Assembly (NCBI GenBank): GCA_004794785.1
Contig: SJOL01006745.1
Coordinates: 360,046-424,045, forward strand
Length of the DNA stretch: 64,000 bases
From: Opisthorchis felineus
Lineage: Eukaryota > Platyhelminthes > Trematoda > Opisthorchiida > Opisthorchiidae
Direction of reading: 5' to 3'
Below the pieces are notes generated by a model. The model was not told the DNA's origin and searched no databases. It was given only the letters and a program-made list of their open reading frames with translations. Shown in pieces: positions 11,456-23,439 of this stretch (positions are counted from its first letter, which is position 1; each line of letters opens with the position of its first letter). The position numbers were made by a program, and so were the translations under genes.

Positions 11456-13977
11456 TTTCTACCTTCATTTTCTGCCGGAAAGAATAGGTAGACATCCACT
11501 CCTTTGCTGAATTTTGTTAAGGCTCGTTTGGAGCTGTTAGCGCCTTGTTCGCTTTTAAGTTCTCTTTTTCTTACCCTCAGGACATCATCCGGCGGCGGAC
11601 TTGGCCCACGGTCGGAACCAACAACTGCAAGCATGTCTAAAAAAGCAGTGAACACAGTAAGCTTAGTGTCAAACACAAAACTTTCTACATGAAATAATGA
11701 CCACATTTTGTGAGGCAAAACAAATCAAATCACCGGATAGTCTTGGTACGCACAACTATTATTCAACATAATCGGCTGAAAATTGTACCCGCTAGTAGCT
11801 GCCCAATGGAGCATAAATTTAGTGTTGATTCCAGAGAACTGTTGCAAAGGTCGTGTCAAAACTATCCTATTCTTCCTTAAATTTAAGGGGCTAAGAGCAT
11901 GTTTTATATTTCAGGTCGTTTTTAGTTTGGCCTACCTCTACCCTTTCCAGTCTATCTAGATAACTCGTTTTGTGTAGAACTGAGGCATTCAGGAGCAGTT
12001 TAACTTAAGATTAACCGAAAATGACCAGAATTACAACACTGTTCAACCAATCTGGACAATCGGGGGATTTTGTTGCCCAGGTAGCCTCTTGTTATTGGCG
12101 ACCGACCAATCAGCTGCTGCATTTGAACTTGGTCTGCTGTCGAGGGCTTGCTGTGGTTAGGCATGATTTTGGATTCCCTAGAGGTGTGCTTTTTCACGGG
12201 AAAATTACAGCTTCATTGTTGTTGCGTAACTTAAATTCGGAATTTTGTTTTAGAAAATTCTGTTTATTTTCACAATAATAGCAAACTATTGTCCTGCGAA
12301 TTAGGTCACCTGGTATTACAGAGCTCAGTTTTTATATCGGATGATTTCTCGTACTGTTCGTGCACCTAACGGGAATTGCGGTGTATCGCAGCTGCATTTA
12401 TGTAGTTTATAATCCATTTGTATATTTTTCTATGTACATGAAAACTTGGTAGTATGTCTGAAACCTATTTATGTATGTAACGGAAACGAGAGTTCTGTCT
12501 TGAGGCACAGATTGTGGAAAAGTGCCACAGATACCGATATCGCATAAATTAAATGTACCTACTTGTAATATTTAAGTAGCTAAATGAAGGAGCGGAATTC
12601 TTTAGTTCCCCAAGCCATCCTAATGACAAGATGAGCTGCTTTAAAACTTATTTACAAATTCGTCAGTGAATGTGTTATTCCACGCTGTCTTATTCCATGG
12701 CCTTTTGGAGAAGGATTACTGCCCCATAGTTAGGTCTCTGTAACATGTTCCTAAGTGCGGTGAAATCACTAGGAATGTCCTAGTCCGCCATTTTCGGCAG
12801 ATACTTTTGACGGCTGCAGTGACTTTGTCGCAGCACATCAACTGCAGCTACAGCAACTTCCAGTAGGCGTGGCTGTCATTCCTTAAAATTCCCTGCTCTC
12901 GGTACAAGAAACTGTCGCGAGTGAACCAGTGAACTTGGTACACTGTTTATAACCGAACAAACGAAAGACCAAGAGAAGGCTGTTGGTTTATTGTCTCAGT
13001 ATTGAGCTTTACGTAAAAGAAGGGCCGACGAACGACTGAAAATAAGTAAGGTGGCCTTTTCTATTCTAAAATACAATGGGCATAAATCTGTTTTCTTTGC
13101 AAATTTAGATTAGAACATGCAAAACTCTAATTCAGTGGGTGGCAGACAGTTCAAACCAGCGCCCATCGCTGATCTATCCTGATTTTCTGAGCGTAAGCCC
13201 ACAACGGAAAGAATATTGTTCACCTGTCATTTACAGCCCCGTCTTCAGCCAGTTTCTGGATATGTCAGTAAGAATGTGAAAGACAAGCAGGCTGACAAGG
13301 CTCTTGCTATTGCGAGCATTAATAACCTGAAAAACTCCTATCAAGTGAAACAGTTTCAGGTATTATGGTCTATCTTAGAATGTCTGTGGGGCTTAAATTT
13401 CCTGTCATATCCGGCATAAACCGTTACCGGAGCCCGTCTAACAGCAACAACTAAAGGTGCTGACGCCCTTGAATTGCAAGTTCTCACCTCAGGATAGATG
13501 GAAAATGATCGAGGTCGACCAGTCGACCAGTCACCTCTTCCCTCTTGGTCATGTTTTGGGTCTGATGGCACTACAAAAGTGTGCACAGAGGCTGAAGACA
13601 CATTCTTCACGTGTTGCTTCGTCCAGTAAATTGCATTATGGTAAGTGTCACTTAATTAAGTGAAATGAAATAAGTGGTCGAATTTCAGTCGCTGTTTGAT
13701 TGACTGTTTCCGCTAATGGTTGATAATTATTCTTCAAATTTGGCAAAAAGCATTTGAAGGTTAAAATGACCTTATTACTGGGTTATGCCGCGATCCGACC
13801 GATGACCCCTTCTGGGACTGTAGTCAACAGGATTATTGGATTCTTGTCGCTTATAAGCGCCTGAAGATTCAGATAAGAACTTCTCTTATATCGGTGCCAT
13901 AGGTGAAGCTGACAGTCTGCTATCTCGTCCTGACTGTTTATGAAGGCAATCGAATGATCTGAGCTAGGGTATGTGTC
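11456..13977. other. No recognisable gene
   Basis: About 2.5 kb with short overlapping frames only and no recognisable motif or recurring repeat. Confidence 0.45.
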
Positions 13978-14600
13978 ACCATTTGTGCTTGTCTGTGCGC
14001 TCCACTCTCAAGTCTAATTTCGCTTGTTGTATCTCGACCGGTCTTTCTATCCTACGTTCTTAAGAGGATCAGTTGTACCGTGTACATCTAATCTTCTGCC
14101 TGGGTTGTACCAGTGTGTCGTCATGTCCGATGGACAGAAAGACTCACTCCTGACCTGTGCTTGCCTGTCACACCCATAAGCCCGAGGAGAAAGCGATGAC
14201 TGTGATTGTCCGTGTGATGGCACACCAGCCAGAAGCAGATGCGTACGGAGCAGATTCCTGCAAGAGTGCGACGTATAGATTGGACGATTGGAAAACTGAG
14301 CGAAATGCTCTGATTTCGATGATGGGGAGGAGGCTAACCCATGGATGAAGATACAGACCGATCTATTTAAGCGATCTTTGTATGAGTCGGAAATCAGAGT
14401 AGTGTTAACACGCTCGCGTCGCATGTCAGATGTCCGGAGTATAGACTTCGGCATGCCCAAGGACATGCACAGTTGATGAGCTCTAATAGGAGCGGATCTT
14501 GAGTCCAGTGTTTCCCACCTTTGATGTGGACTCACCAGGACACGCGGACGACTGCTCAAACGTGAGTGGTGTGAACGCGAATCAGTGTGGAAGAGTGTGT
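13978..14600. repeat. Dispersed repeat family B, longest copy
   Basis: The left part (13978-14340) matches 22545-22900, sharing CTCGACCGGTCTKTCTAT, then CTTGCCTGTYACACCCA, then GATGGGG, in the same order. The right part (about 14470-14600) matches 1905-2010. A minus-strand frame of 202 codons covers 14047-14655, but it has no recognisable domain and the other copies do not keep it open. I therefore do not call a gene. The element type is unknown. Confidence 0.45.
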
Positions 14601-14655
14601 ACAAGGCGCCACAGCGTCCTGCAATTACACCAGAAAGCAACATATTTGTATTCAC

Positions 14656-17600
14656 ACTCAGCCGATTGCGCGCTTAGCAAATCAAATACTTTGTGAAAGT
14701 TGTTAAGTTAGGTAAGGGGATTGTTCAGATTTATTGCGATTTTCCACTGGAGATGGGTGGTACTCCAGCTGACTGACAATGCGTAAGCACATGATGCACG
14801 GACAATGATACGTTGTTGACGGTTTTGTGAAAATGGCTTGTCAACACTTTCGTCAGTTTGAGATCCTCCTGGTCGGTCAGCTGTATCAACGGGACCGGTA
14901 AACAAGCCTTTTCCAACTTACTAGACTAATTGAATTCCCGGCGGTGAAATGAAAACAACAGCGCAAGTAATATAATTCCCTTCGAAAACTACGCGTAATC
15001 CACAATGGCCACGTGGAGCTAATGGACCTTCATTATAAATGAGCGGTAAATATGCTGTCCAATAAACAAAGTGTGCCTGAGTCCGTCTTTATCTTTTCGT
15101 GACAAAAAACACATCTAATGTGATTCCGACTGATAATCTAACTTGTTCAGTACATGTTGTTAAAACTAGGGTTAACTGAAAGATTCTTTTCGGTAATTCA
15201 TTGCTTCATTCATCCGTCCATCCATTTAACCATTCATCCATTTATTTATTTATTTATTTATTTAGTTACTTATTTGTTAAATTATTCACTCCTTGGACAA
15301 ATTGAGATCCTTCGACCCTAGGGAAACAGCTTCATAATGAATAACAGATTAGAAACGATCTCTTCTAGAGGAGAGTCCTTTCTGCGAGTGTTTTTCGTTG
15401 AAATATGCATCAAGGGATGAATCAGAGGTGGTCTTTTTCAATTCCACTAAAAGACAGTCATAGGTGGAGTTGTACCGGTCGCCCAAGCTGATTAGCGCAT
15501 ACACGTCCACTGTCTCCCTCGCGCCTTGTTTTCTTCCACATGTCACAACGTGCATCACGAAACAACAGCGTGATATGAATCCGAACTTTGGTCAACAACG
15601 GGTTCTGTGAACTCGTTGAGGGCACAATGTGTCTTCACACTGTTGTTTTTGACGTTACACTCAACATATATAAGAACGGAACACACAACACAGTCGACAA
15701 AAGCACAGTCGCGACACTCAGACTCGCGCGCGCGCGCAGGGAGCAAGGAGCCAGCCAAACACTCCAAGTCAACTGAGTTCCACAAGTCTCCACGGACAAC
15801 TACGGAACGCATGTAGCAGATCTACTGCAGAGAAGACACGTCCAGCGTCCGGAGCTTCACTCAGGAACTCTCAACAGCTGTCCTCAAACGATAAGTCACT
15901 TTTTTGGCTTATTCCACTCCTTGCATTGTATCTATTTTTATCAAGTGCACCTTATTATTGTATTCAACATCACTCTGGTAAAACAGACTTTTGTTAGTGA
16001 TTGTTACCTTTTGATAATCACCTAAACACCAACCAGATCACTAACAGAGTGCATCATCCTCACTGCATATCTTGGCATGTATGCAGTTTCCAGTTTCAGC
16101 AGTTGATGAACTTGTGTCTATCCCAGCATTTTTGTTTCCCCCCCTAATGAAACAAATAGACTTGCAAATACTTGCGGTTCGCTTAATGAGGAAAGTTGGC
16201 AGCAGCCGCTTGCTTTAGTGCTGATTTCCAGGAGCCCCAGCACCGGAATCCACACGTGAGAATAAGTTGTACATTTCTCAACTATCTCTAAAAGGATAAG
16301 TCGGGTTAAATGTGACCCGATTCTATATGCTCTGCCGGTCGTTCCACGTCTCAAATTTCGTGTTTGAAACCGGTCTCTTCCTAACTCGGCCTGTTGGCAG
16401 ACGTCCACGCTGACGTGACTATCCCAATAAACTAGTTTTTCCACTGGCAAGTTTTTAGCCAACATTATTCCAGTTTTCTACTGGTGACTCACTATGAGTT
16501 TTGCCATTTGTACCAATGTGTTGGTCGTTTATTAGATGAAAAGCAAATTCAATGAAAATTTGCCCTCGTTGGTTGTGCAGCAACCAAGTCAGTTAACCTC
16601 TTTAGTGTATGCTTGGCAAGGAAATTCTATTTGGTACGCCAGTGCAACTCAGTATCTGATATGCGGGTCTTCATTGACAAGGAAATCGACTTAGAGGATA
16701 TACTTACTAATTAATTTTCTACTTAGTTCTAGGGCACCACTCTGACTCTCTAAAAAACGCCGACAACTGGGCGTACCAAAACAAGAAGCTGGATTTGGCA
16801 GTAAGTTTCTTCTCCAGTTTTAACTTTCACAATCCGGTACTAGGGACGGTTATTTTGTTGTCACGTGTCAGGTAAGTGCGATTAAAACTGTTTATAAGAA
16901 CCAATCCCCTACAATAGTCAACTGTGGTCAGAAAGGACAGACTCCATTTCTACCATCCAAGTAATTTGTTTGTGATGTTCTAGCCCTATGCCAAATACAT
17001 AGACAGTTAACATCTAGATAACCTTCGATATGAAGGACAACTAAACCCCCGATTTGAACTCGTGCACCACAGACGCCGGGTGTATAATGTACCTACCAGT
17101 AACCGAAGTGAAGTCCATATTCATCTATTACACCCAGTCAGCCGATATCCTGACAGAACAAGGTGCCTCCGAACGTGCCCACCACGGAAGCTGTTCATTC
17201 TCACACTCAGCACACCCAATCAGTCAACCACCACAATGAAGTCAGAAATATTCCCTTCCTACGGTTTTTACTTGTGGAACTAAGCAAGTCTCTGTTGCCT
17301 AATAAAAAGTGGCTGAATTCACGACCGGTAGCGAGACAACTGTGGTAGGTATCTCTAGTGGCCCCCTCCTCAAGTAAGCAGGCCGGGATCCATCATTAAA
17401 ATCGCCATCAGCGACATGCTTCAGAAGTTTTGTTCTGATATTTGTAGATGGGACGTGGCAAACTCGCGCCTTGTTCCTATCAAAATGTTTTTTTCTCGGA
17501 CAACAATTAAAAGGGGGTTCCAGTTGGGAGGTGGGTGATTCTCGCGTGATATTTCTTATATTTTTGCTTATATTTTGCTAAGTTAGAGGCTCGGTAAAAT

Positions 17601-17695
17601 CACTTTCGCATGTGGCTGACTTTACCGCCACGAAAAGTCTTGCACTGCAAGCGAAATGAGCTTGTATCAAAAGGCCTAAGAGCAGTGTTCGGCCG
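14656..17695. other. No recognisable gene; TTTA microsatellite
   Basis: The stretch holds a TTTA tetranucleotide run at 15238-15264 and a short CG run at 15727-15738. I see no coding motif. Short frames overlap on both strands. Confidence 0.45.
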
Positions 17696-17699
17696 TTTC

Positions 17700-17825
17700 G
17701 TCAGTGGTGCACATCGCACGGATCCCCAGGGTGATTCGAACCCACGATCCCCCGGTTAGTAAATGAAGACTAAACCGTTCAGGCACGAGTGACTAATCCG
17801 CAGTGCGGTCAGTTCTCATTCAGAC
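17700..17825 (-). repeat. tRNA-like SINE relic
   Basis: On the minus strand a B-box-like GGGTTCGAATCACC lies about 45 bases after an A-box-like TGCCTGAACGGTTTAG, the layout of a tRNA-derived polymerase III promoter. The T-stem is not fully complementary, so it is not a working tRNA. It differs from the main SINE family in this window and is called from a single copy. Confidence 0.4.
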
Positions 17826-18754
17826 AAGGTCCAGCATCACTCATCGTTCAATCGCGGAATCCCCATCCCTTGGTCATGTATTGACTGGCTACTTGATTGG
17901 AGGATTCTTGGATGGTAGGATCACGCATCGTGTGAAATATTTTCCCTTCTGAGCTACTTGTAATTTGCTGATAGTATGGGTATATTTGGGATTGAAGTCA
18001 GAAAGTACTGTACACTTGTCCCATTCTTATTAAATCCAAATTCAAATCAAAATCAAGCATACATCAACATGGTAGCAGATGAGGATAAAAGCCCCGTCGC
18101 AGAATCTCGATATACAAAAGAAATGCAGCGAAATTTGTCTGTTATCCAAAGTTAAGAGGTCTGAGGAATAGGTGGTTTTTCAGCCGTCTGAAAATGATAA
18201 CCATGACCCAGCAGTTCTCAGATGGGGCTGATAAGGGATGCCGTCTCGAAGGTCTGGACAGTAGGTCCGCTTTGGGTTATCCAAACGTCCAAAAAATACC
18301 TAAAGTGCTGTCCCAAGGACCACATTTAGGAGGGGATTAAAATGGTGCAAAATTCATCCATATTGTAATGCATGCCCAAACACTAACCGTTACAACAGAC
18401 CTCCTGAAGACAGACTACATCCTGAGAGAATCTAGGGCACGTATATCAGCCAGATTTCTATAGGATTCCGCTTTCTGAGTAAAGGATGCCTCACTTCTCT
18501 ATTGAAGTCTCGAAGCGGTCCCCTGATGGGCGATTTTGCGCCTGAAGACAGGCCATGAACTCCGTAATTTATAGGAAAACTTTTAGGGATCGGATGGAAA
18601 TATTTTATCAGTTATCTGCTGATTTCAATGAACGACAGCAATACACCATTAGTGAACACATGTATGAGTAGAAATTAAGGTTAAAGACGAGAATTTAGTA
18701 CGGAAGGCCAAATTTCATAGTGAAAAATGCTCAAGAATAAGGAGTCTGTATTCT

Positions 18755-18905
18755 ATTCAAGGAAACTTCCCATAAGGTTCCTGAAAACTCTTCGAGAGTC
18801 CACTACCAGTAGTTCACCAGGTAGGCGCAGTCTCCGAGTTTCTGTCAACCTTGTTATACTTGAAACCAAATTATGGAGCAAATGAGTGTATTCTGTGAAA
18901 GTGTC
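18755..18905 (-). repeat. Hammerhead-bearing repeat, degraded fragment
   Basis: It matches the family on both sides of the ribozyme (CTGAAAACTCTTCGA on the left, GTAGGCGCAGTCTCCGAGTT on the right). About 20 bases of the ribozyme centre, including GAAA and stem II, are missing, so no ribozyme remains. Confidence 0.6.
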
Positions 18906-19119
18906 TACATCTTCGAACAGCACTGAAGCGGACAATCGGAGCGTAATGTCTGAGTAGGATTGACCAGCAGTCTTTCTAAACCTTACCTTAGAGAAGCTCA
19001 GTGCATGCTAAGAGACAGACCATAGCTGGGCACCAGGGCTCAGAATCGCAGGCATTTTGGCCACTGAAATCAGCTCCTTATGGTCCCAAAATACAAATCA
19101 TGATTACAGTAATGATCAT

Positions 19120-19120
<1 letters not shown>

Positions 19121-19197
<77 letters not shown>
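19121..19197 (+). repeat. TCA trinucleotide microsatellite
   Basis: About 25 uninterrupted TCA units. Any frame through it reads poly-Ser, poly-Ile or poly-His, so the apparent open frames at 19001-19498 are artefacts of the repeat. Confidence 0.95.
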
Positions 19198-19294
19198 GTC
19201 AACACCATCAGTGACAGAAGCATCAGTGATACTAACAAACTATCAGAGAATGTTGGTGCAATGCTGTGGAATATGGGTAGCTCGAGTGCGCTGC

Positions 19295-19437
19295 TTGGTT
19301 GCTGGTCTGTTCGCCGAGCTTGACAGTTTCACCACCAATCGAGGTGACATTCAACCCCGCACTGACGATGCCACATCGATTGGTGATGAGACGTTTGCAA
19401 TCCAACTGCCAATCTCGGCGAACAGACCAACAACCAA
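19295..19437. repeat. Imperfect inverted repeat
   Basis: The outer arms 19295-19318 and 19414-19437 are reverse complements at 23 of 24 positions. Weaker inner pairing continues (CCAATCGAGG against CATCGATTGG). It could be a small foldback or MITE-like element. No flanking target duplication was noticed. Confidence 0.65.
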
Positions 19438-19892
19438 TGTTGGTGCCTCCAGCTGTGATTCGGACCCAACAGAGCTAACAACATATACTACTGACTAGCC
19501 TCAACCCAACAGTTAAACGCAAGAAATAATGCCTCAGCATCCAGTGACAAGTAGATGAGGCTGGGGAGTCGGAGTAAAAAACATCGCACGTCCCTAAGGA
19601 AAACGATCAACAACAAATAATTTGCAAATCGAAATAACATTGCAACTAACTCATTTGGGCATGTTGTTCGAGAAAATCCGAATCAGTGACCCACAGTGCT
19701 TTTGACACTATCCCAACACAAACCAAATTCGCTTTTGCTTCGTAGTTCGACTGAAATTGACAGCGTGTTGTGCCATGTCCTATAGGGTTTCCATTCCACT
19801 TCTAGCAGTCAAGCAGACCCCAGCCAGGAAGGTACATCAACCCCATTGTACCCAGCTGACAGCAGCCGTTTCTTGACTTTTCATGCTACCCG

Positions 19893-20215
19893 TAAAGTGG
19901 CTGAAAACTCTTCGACAGCAACCTTATGAGTAACATGCTACGTGGAGAAAATATCCGATGACACGTTGGAATAGAGGTAGATCGGGCGCACTTTTTGGTA
20001 GCTGGTTAGTTAGGTAACACGTGGCTGCGAATCGATTCGGTTTTTCAAGCTGGAAAAGCGAATCACCAGTCGCCCAATTAACTGTCAATCCTTTGATATC
20101 TCGAAAAGAGTGCCATGTGAACCTCTAAGTAACCTCTAAGTAGCGCATTCAGTTAAGAATTATCATAAACGGTAGATTCGGTTGAGCCTCCCCTTTACAA
20201 ATTAGTGTAGTTCGC
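19893..20215. repeat. Hammerhead-repeat family fragments
   Basis: The stretch 19897-19931 carries GGCTGAAAACTCTTCGACAG followed directly by AACCTTATGAGTA. The stretch 20095-20200 carries the plus-oriented tail of the unit (GATATCTCGAAAAGAGTGCCA, then GCATTCAGTT, then ATCATAAACG). Neither keeps a ribozyme core. Confidence 0.5.
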
Positions 20216-20826
20216 CAGCGGTTACTTTCGGTGTTGGCTGACTGGATGTCAGTAGAGGACTGAAACCATGCAACTGAGACAGAAGTGACTTCTCAATTTA
20301 TTGCCACTCGTAGCTCTCACCCAAAGGGATAAATGGAGGAACGTGAAGAACGTTGGTGCAATCCAGCAATCCATAAGTGGCCTGAACAACAAGTTCCCTG
20401 AAGAATGTTCCTTATAAAGTGTTTTTTAGACATCTATTTACTTCGAGCAGGTTTAGTGGGCATTCGAAAGTCCGTTTTACAAGGTGAACATAGGAATTCG
20501 CCTCACTCGTCTCTTTACAAAATTCAAACGACCAGTATTCATGTAGACAAGACTAAACGAATGGTTCGAAACAGTTCATTTTCATATTTCCTCCATTAGC
20601 ATCAACCAAGAACATACCGGACTTCCAGCGACAGTAAATGTGCTTTGGGAAAGGAAAATTACGCTGAACATAAATGCACACAAGAGAGAGTGGGTCTGGA
20701 CAGACAGCATATCCGATCGAAACACAAAGTTTGCGTATAATATCCATGAAATAATATTCCATAAGAATTGTATCACTTAGGGTGTCGGTGTGAGACGGAA
20801 TGCTGCAATGGGTGGACGTCTTCCTG
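20216..20826. other. Downstream flank of the kinase gene
   Basis: No gene or repeat is recognised. On the minus strand an AATAAA lies near 20300, about 520 bases after the kinase stop, and could serve in polyadenylation. This is weak evidence alone. Confidence 0.3.
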
Positions 20827-21906
20827 TTAGCACTCTTCGTTGGTAGTGTTTTCCTTGACGGAGAAGCATCGATTTACCATTGTCGGACTGGCCATGGTGA
20901 ACAGGTTTACGGCATTGGCCGCCAGTCCCAGACAACGCCAGCGTTGCCTTGCTAACGTATCTCGCATGCTGGACTCAATCATTGGATAAATATCCAGTGT
21001 CGAACTTGTTTCAAGACGGATCCATGGATGTTCAAGTGACTGATCCAGTGTGGCACGTTCTTCCGGATCTGGTTTCAGTAGAGAAGCAATAAAGTTTTTA
21101 GCTGACTTGGAAATATGATCCCAATGCGGGTGATGGAAATGATAAGTACCAGACATGATCTGCTTCTTGATCTCATTGTCATCCTGATTAACCGAATAGA
21201 AAGGAGGATAACCACAAAGTAATATGTAAGCAACCACACCAATACTCCAATTGTCCACCTCAGGTCCATATCCTGACTTTGTCAGCTTACTTTTCAGCAG
21301 TTCAGGGGCAGAATAATCCACAGTGCCACAGTTGGTCATCATTTTGGGTTGAATTTCCCGGGATAAACCAAAATCTGTTATTAGGAGCTTAGAGTCATCA
21401 GTCGGACGCTCAAAAAGTATATTCTCCGGTTTTATATCACGGTGAACATAACCGGCTGCATGCATGTATCGGACTCCGGATAGCATTTGTGCAATTATCA
21501 CGGCTGCATCTCTTTCACAAAACTTTCCACGCTTAATAATCCTATCAAAAAGTTCTCCTCCTTCGGCGAGTTCCATGACCAAATAGATTTGATCAGTCTC
21601 ATCAACAAGGTCATACAGTTTCACCAAATTCGGATGCTCTAAAGCCCGCATTATAGCCGCTTCTCGGTACATCAGCTTCTTTATTTTTTTCTCCACCTCC
21701 TTTGGTGAATACTTCTGATACGTTGGCTTGGCTCTATCTACTCGCTTGATGGCAACGAACCGGCCCGTTTGCAGATCTTTGGCCTTGAATACTTCACAGA
21801 ATCCGCCATCTCCCAAGCGGCTAATAATTTTATAGCGATCACTTTTCAACGGATCTATTTTAGCCTTCCTTGCCAGCTCTCGTTGTTGGGCCGTTTTTCG
21901 ACTCAT
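20827..21906 (-). CDS. CaMK-family serine/threonine protein kinase, 359 aa, single exon
   Basis: This is a predicted active protein kinase of the calcium/calmodulin-dependent kinase group. The start is the ATG at 21906; the frame is open further upstream but has no earlier ATG. The catalytic domain covers about residues 25-306. It shows the glycine loop LGDGGFCEV (31-39), VAIK lysine K54, helix C glutamate E82, catalytic loop HRDIKPEN (155-162), DFG (178-180), a short activation segment ending in APE (200-202), and DNW (218-220). The stretch between VAIK and the HPN of the fourth strand is long: 37 residues, against about 25 in CaMKI. After the kinase core, [17 protein letters not shown] (330-346) resembles the CaMKI autoinhibitory and calmodulin-binding helix, so calmodulin control is plausible. 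The gene has no intron in the coding part, which may indicate a retrogene. A diverged paralogue that has lost catalytic residues lies in mirror orientation at 30515-31624. I cannot assign an exact orthologue. Confidence 0.9.
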   Translation of the reverse strand: MSRKTAQQRELARKAKIDPLKSDRYKIISRLGDGGFCEVFKAKDLQTGRFVAIKRVDRAKPTYQKYSPKEVEKKIKKLMYREAAIMRALEHPNLVKLYDLVDETDQIYLVMELAEGGELFDRIIKRGKFCERDAAVIIAQMLSGVRYMHAAGYVHRDIKPENILFERPTDDSKLLITDFGLSREIQPKMMTNCGTVDYSAPELLKSKLTKSGYGPEVDNWSIGVVAYILLCGYPPFYSVNQDDNEIKKQIMSGTYHFHHPHWDHISKSAKNFIASLLKPDPEERATLDQSLEHPWIRLETSSTLDIYPMIESSMRDTLARQRWRCLGLAANAVNLFTMASPTMVNRCFSVKENTTNEEC

Positions 21907-23439
21907 TCCCGAATTACCATTTGACACGTACGTTGCCCATTGAGGTGCCCTAATGTGATGCAGGCTGTTCAAACCTGCCCAAAATATCGATTTCGGTATC
22001 GATTCCAATGTAGTGGGCTTCAGTGGACATGATCAGCTGGGCTCATTATTAATTCCGCTTTCCGAAGCAACCTTAGGTATAATTCAAACTTGTAACATAC
22101 ATGAAACGTTTATCAAGTACTTTTCAGAATACTGATTCATACAAATCAGCCATGCAGATCTCGAATAGTGAAGTTGGATTGGACTAGAGGAGGATGAAAA
22201 CTCTAGCGGTGAAATTTCTTAACTCTGCGGTGTTGTTGTGATGAATCTGATCCAGGATTTTTTACTCGTTGCCTTTCACAAATCAATCCACTAGACAAAT
22301 AACTAGCTTTCACCAGGTTGGGGGGGGGGCAGCATGCTGCAGTTCAACCAATAATCCCCCCAGAACTGAAATCGGTAAGGTTGTTTGACGCATGCTGCTT
22401 ACAAACGCTTACAGTTTCAAAGGAAGCTTTCCTATCCATTGAGGCCGTAGAGGAAACTGGCAGCTCGCTATCGCATCCTGATTGCACATGAAACCCATCA
22501 ATGGGTGTGGATGGTTCGGCTGGCCAGTTTCAGTCCGTTTCACTCACCATTCGTGTCTGTGCGCGCTCACCGCCGAATCAGCATTCCAATTGTCTTAGCT
22601 CGACCGGTCTGTCTATACTGCACGCCTGAGGCGATTGGATGCGCAGGGCGTTGCTGTCCCCCTGACTCAGTTAAGCCAGAGTGCATTCCTGTCCGAGGGC
22701 CAGCAGGGCTGAGCTCGAAGTTCGCACTTGCCTGTTACACCCACAAACGTGGCGTTCATTGCTTCCCTTGCATTGATGCATGCACCAAACGCATGTGGCA
22801 CATGTGCACATGTGTCCGTAAACGCGATGTGCGGATTAGATGAATCGTAAAGCCGAGTGAAATATTCAGGCTTCGGGGATGGGGCAGTCACGGTGGCTTG
22901 CCCATGAATAATTACCAAAACGGTAGGTGGGTGGCACGGCGAGGAAGCCAGCAGCAAACCTGGTGTAAGGTTCCGCTAGCGGGACCTTGAATTATGCGTA
23001 GCAGATGAAATTCAAATATCAAGACCATGATATGTAACACTAATTGCACAGCACCATTGAGAAACGGTAGTCAAAGTATATACAACAGTCCTCAGTCGCT
23101 CACATTTGTGGGACTAAACAGAATAACCAAACGATCCACCTAAATGCGCGCTGTCATCAACAGTTACAACAAGCCATGCGCTAATGGCGGCAGCTGGTAA
23201 GTCAAGCGGTAACAGTGTGAAGTTCATGTAAGTGACCCAACTGGCTATAGGAGAACACTGGTTAGTTGGCTGAACTCCGGGGAAGCGTTCCTTCCGACAG
23301 CGCAAGATCGGGCGAGGCATGCGCAGTGGATAGGATATTGACCGCACAGCCACGCGCACGCAAAGTCACACAGCGATTACCGAGTTCAAAATAACGCAAT
23401 TCAGAATTTTTAAAATCAGTTTCTAGATTATAATATTCA
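21907..23439. other. Kinase upstream region with a family B repeat
   Basis: The segment 22545-22900 is a copy of dispersed family B (compare 13978-14340). A G9 run lies at 22320-22328. No promoter element is called. The rest is unrecognised. Confidence 0.4.

Noticed and set aside
14047..14655. 202-codon minus-strand frame
   Set aside because: Overlaps a dispersed repeat whose other copies are not open. No recognisable domain.
15238..15264. CRISPR-like regular repeats
   Set aside because: Simple tetranucleotide microsatellite. No spacer-repeat structure exists anywhere in the window.
19001..19498. 165-codon frame with a long serine run
   Set aside because: The frame exists only because of the TCA microsatellite. 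The flanks have no domain, and another frame gives poly-Ile.
21907..22008. Upstream extension of the kinase by 34 codons
   Set aside because: The extension starts at a TTG and contains no ATG. A eukaryotic start at 21906 is preferred.
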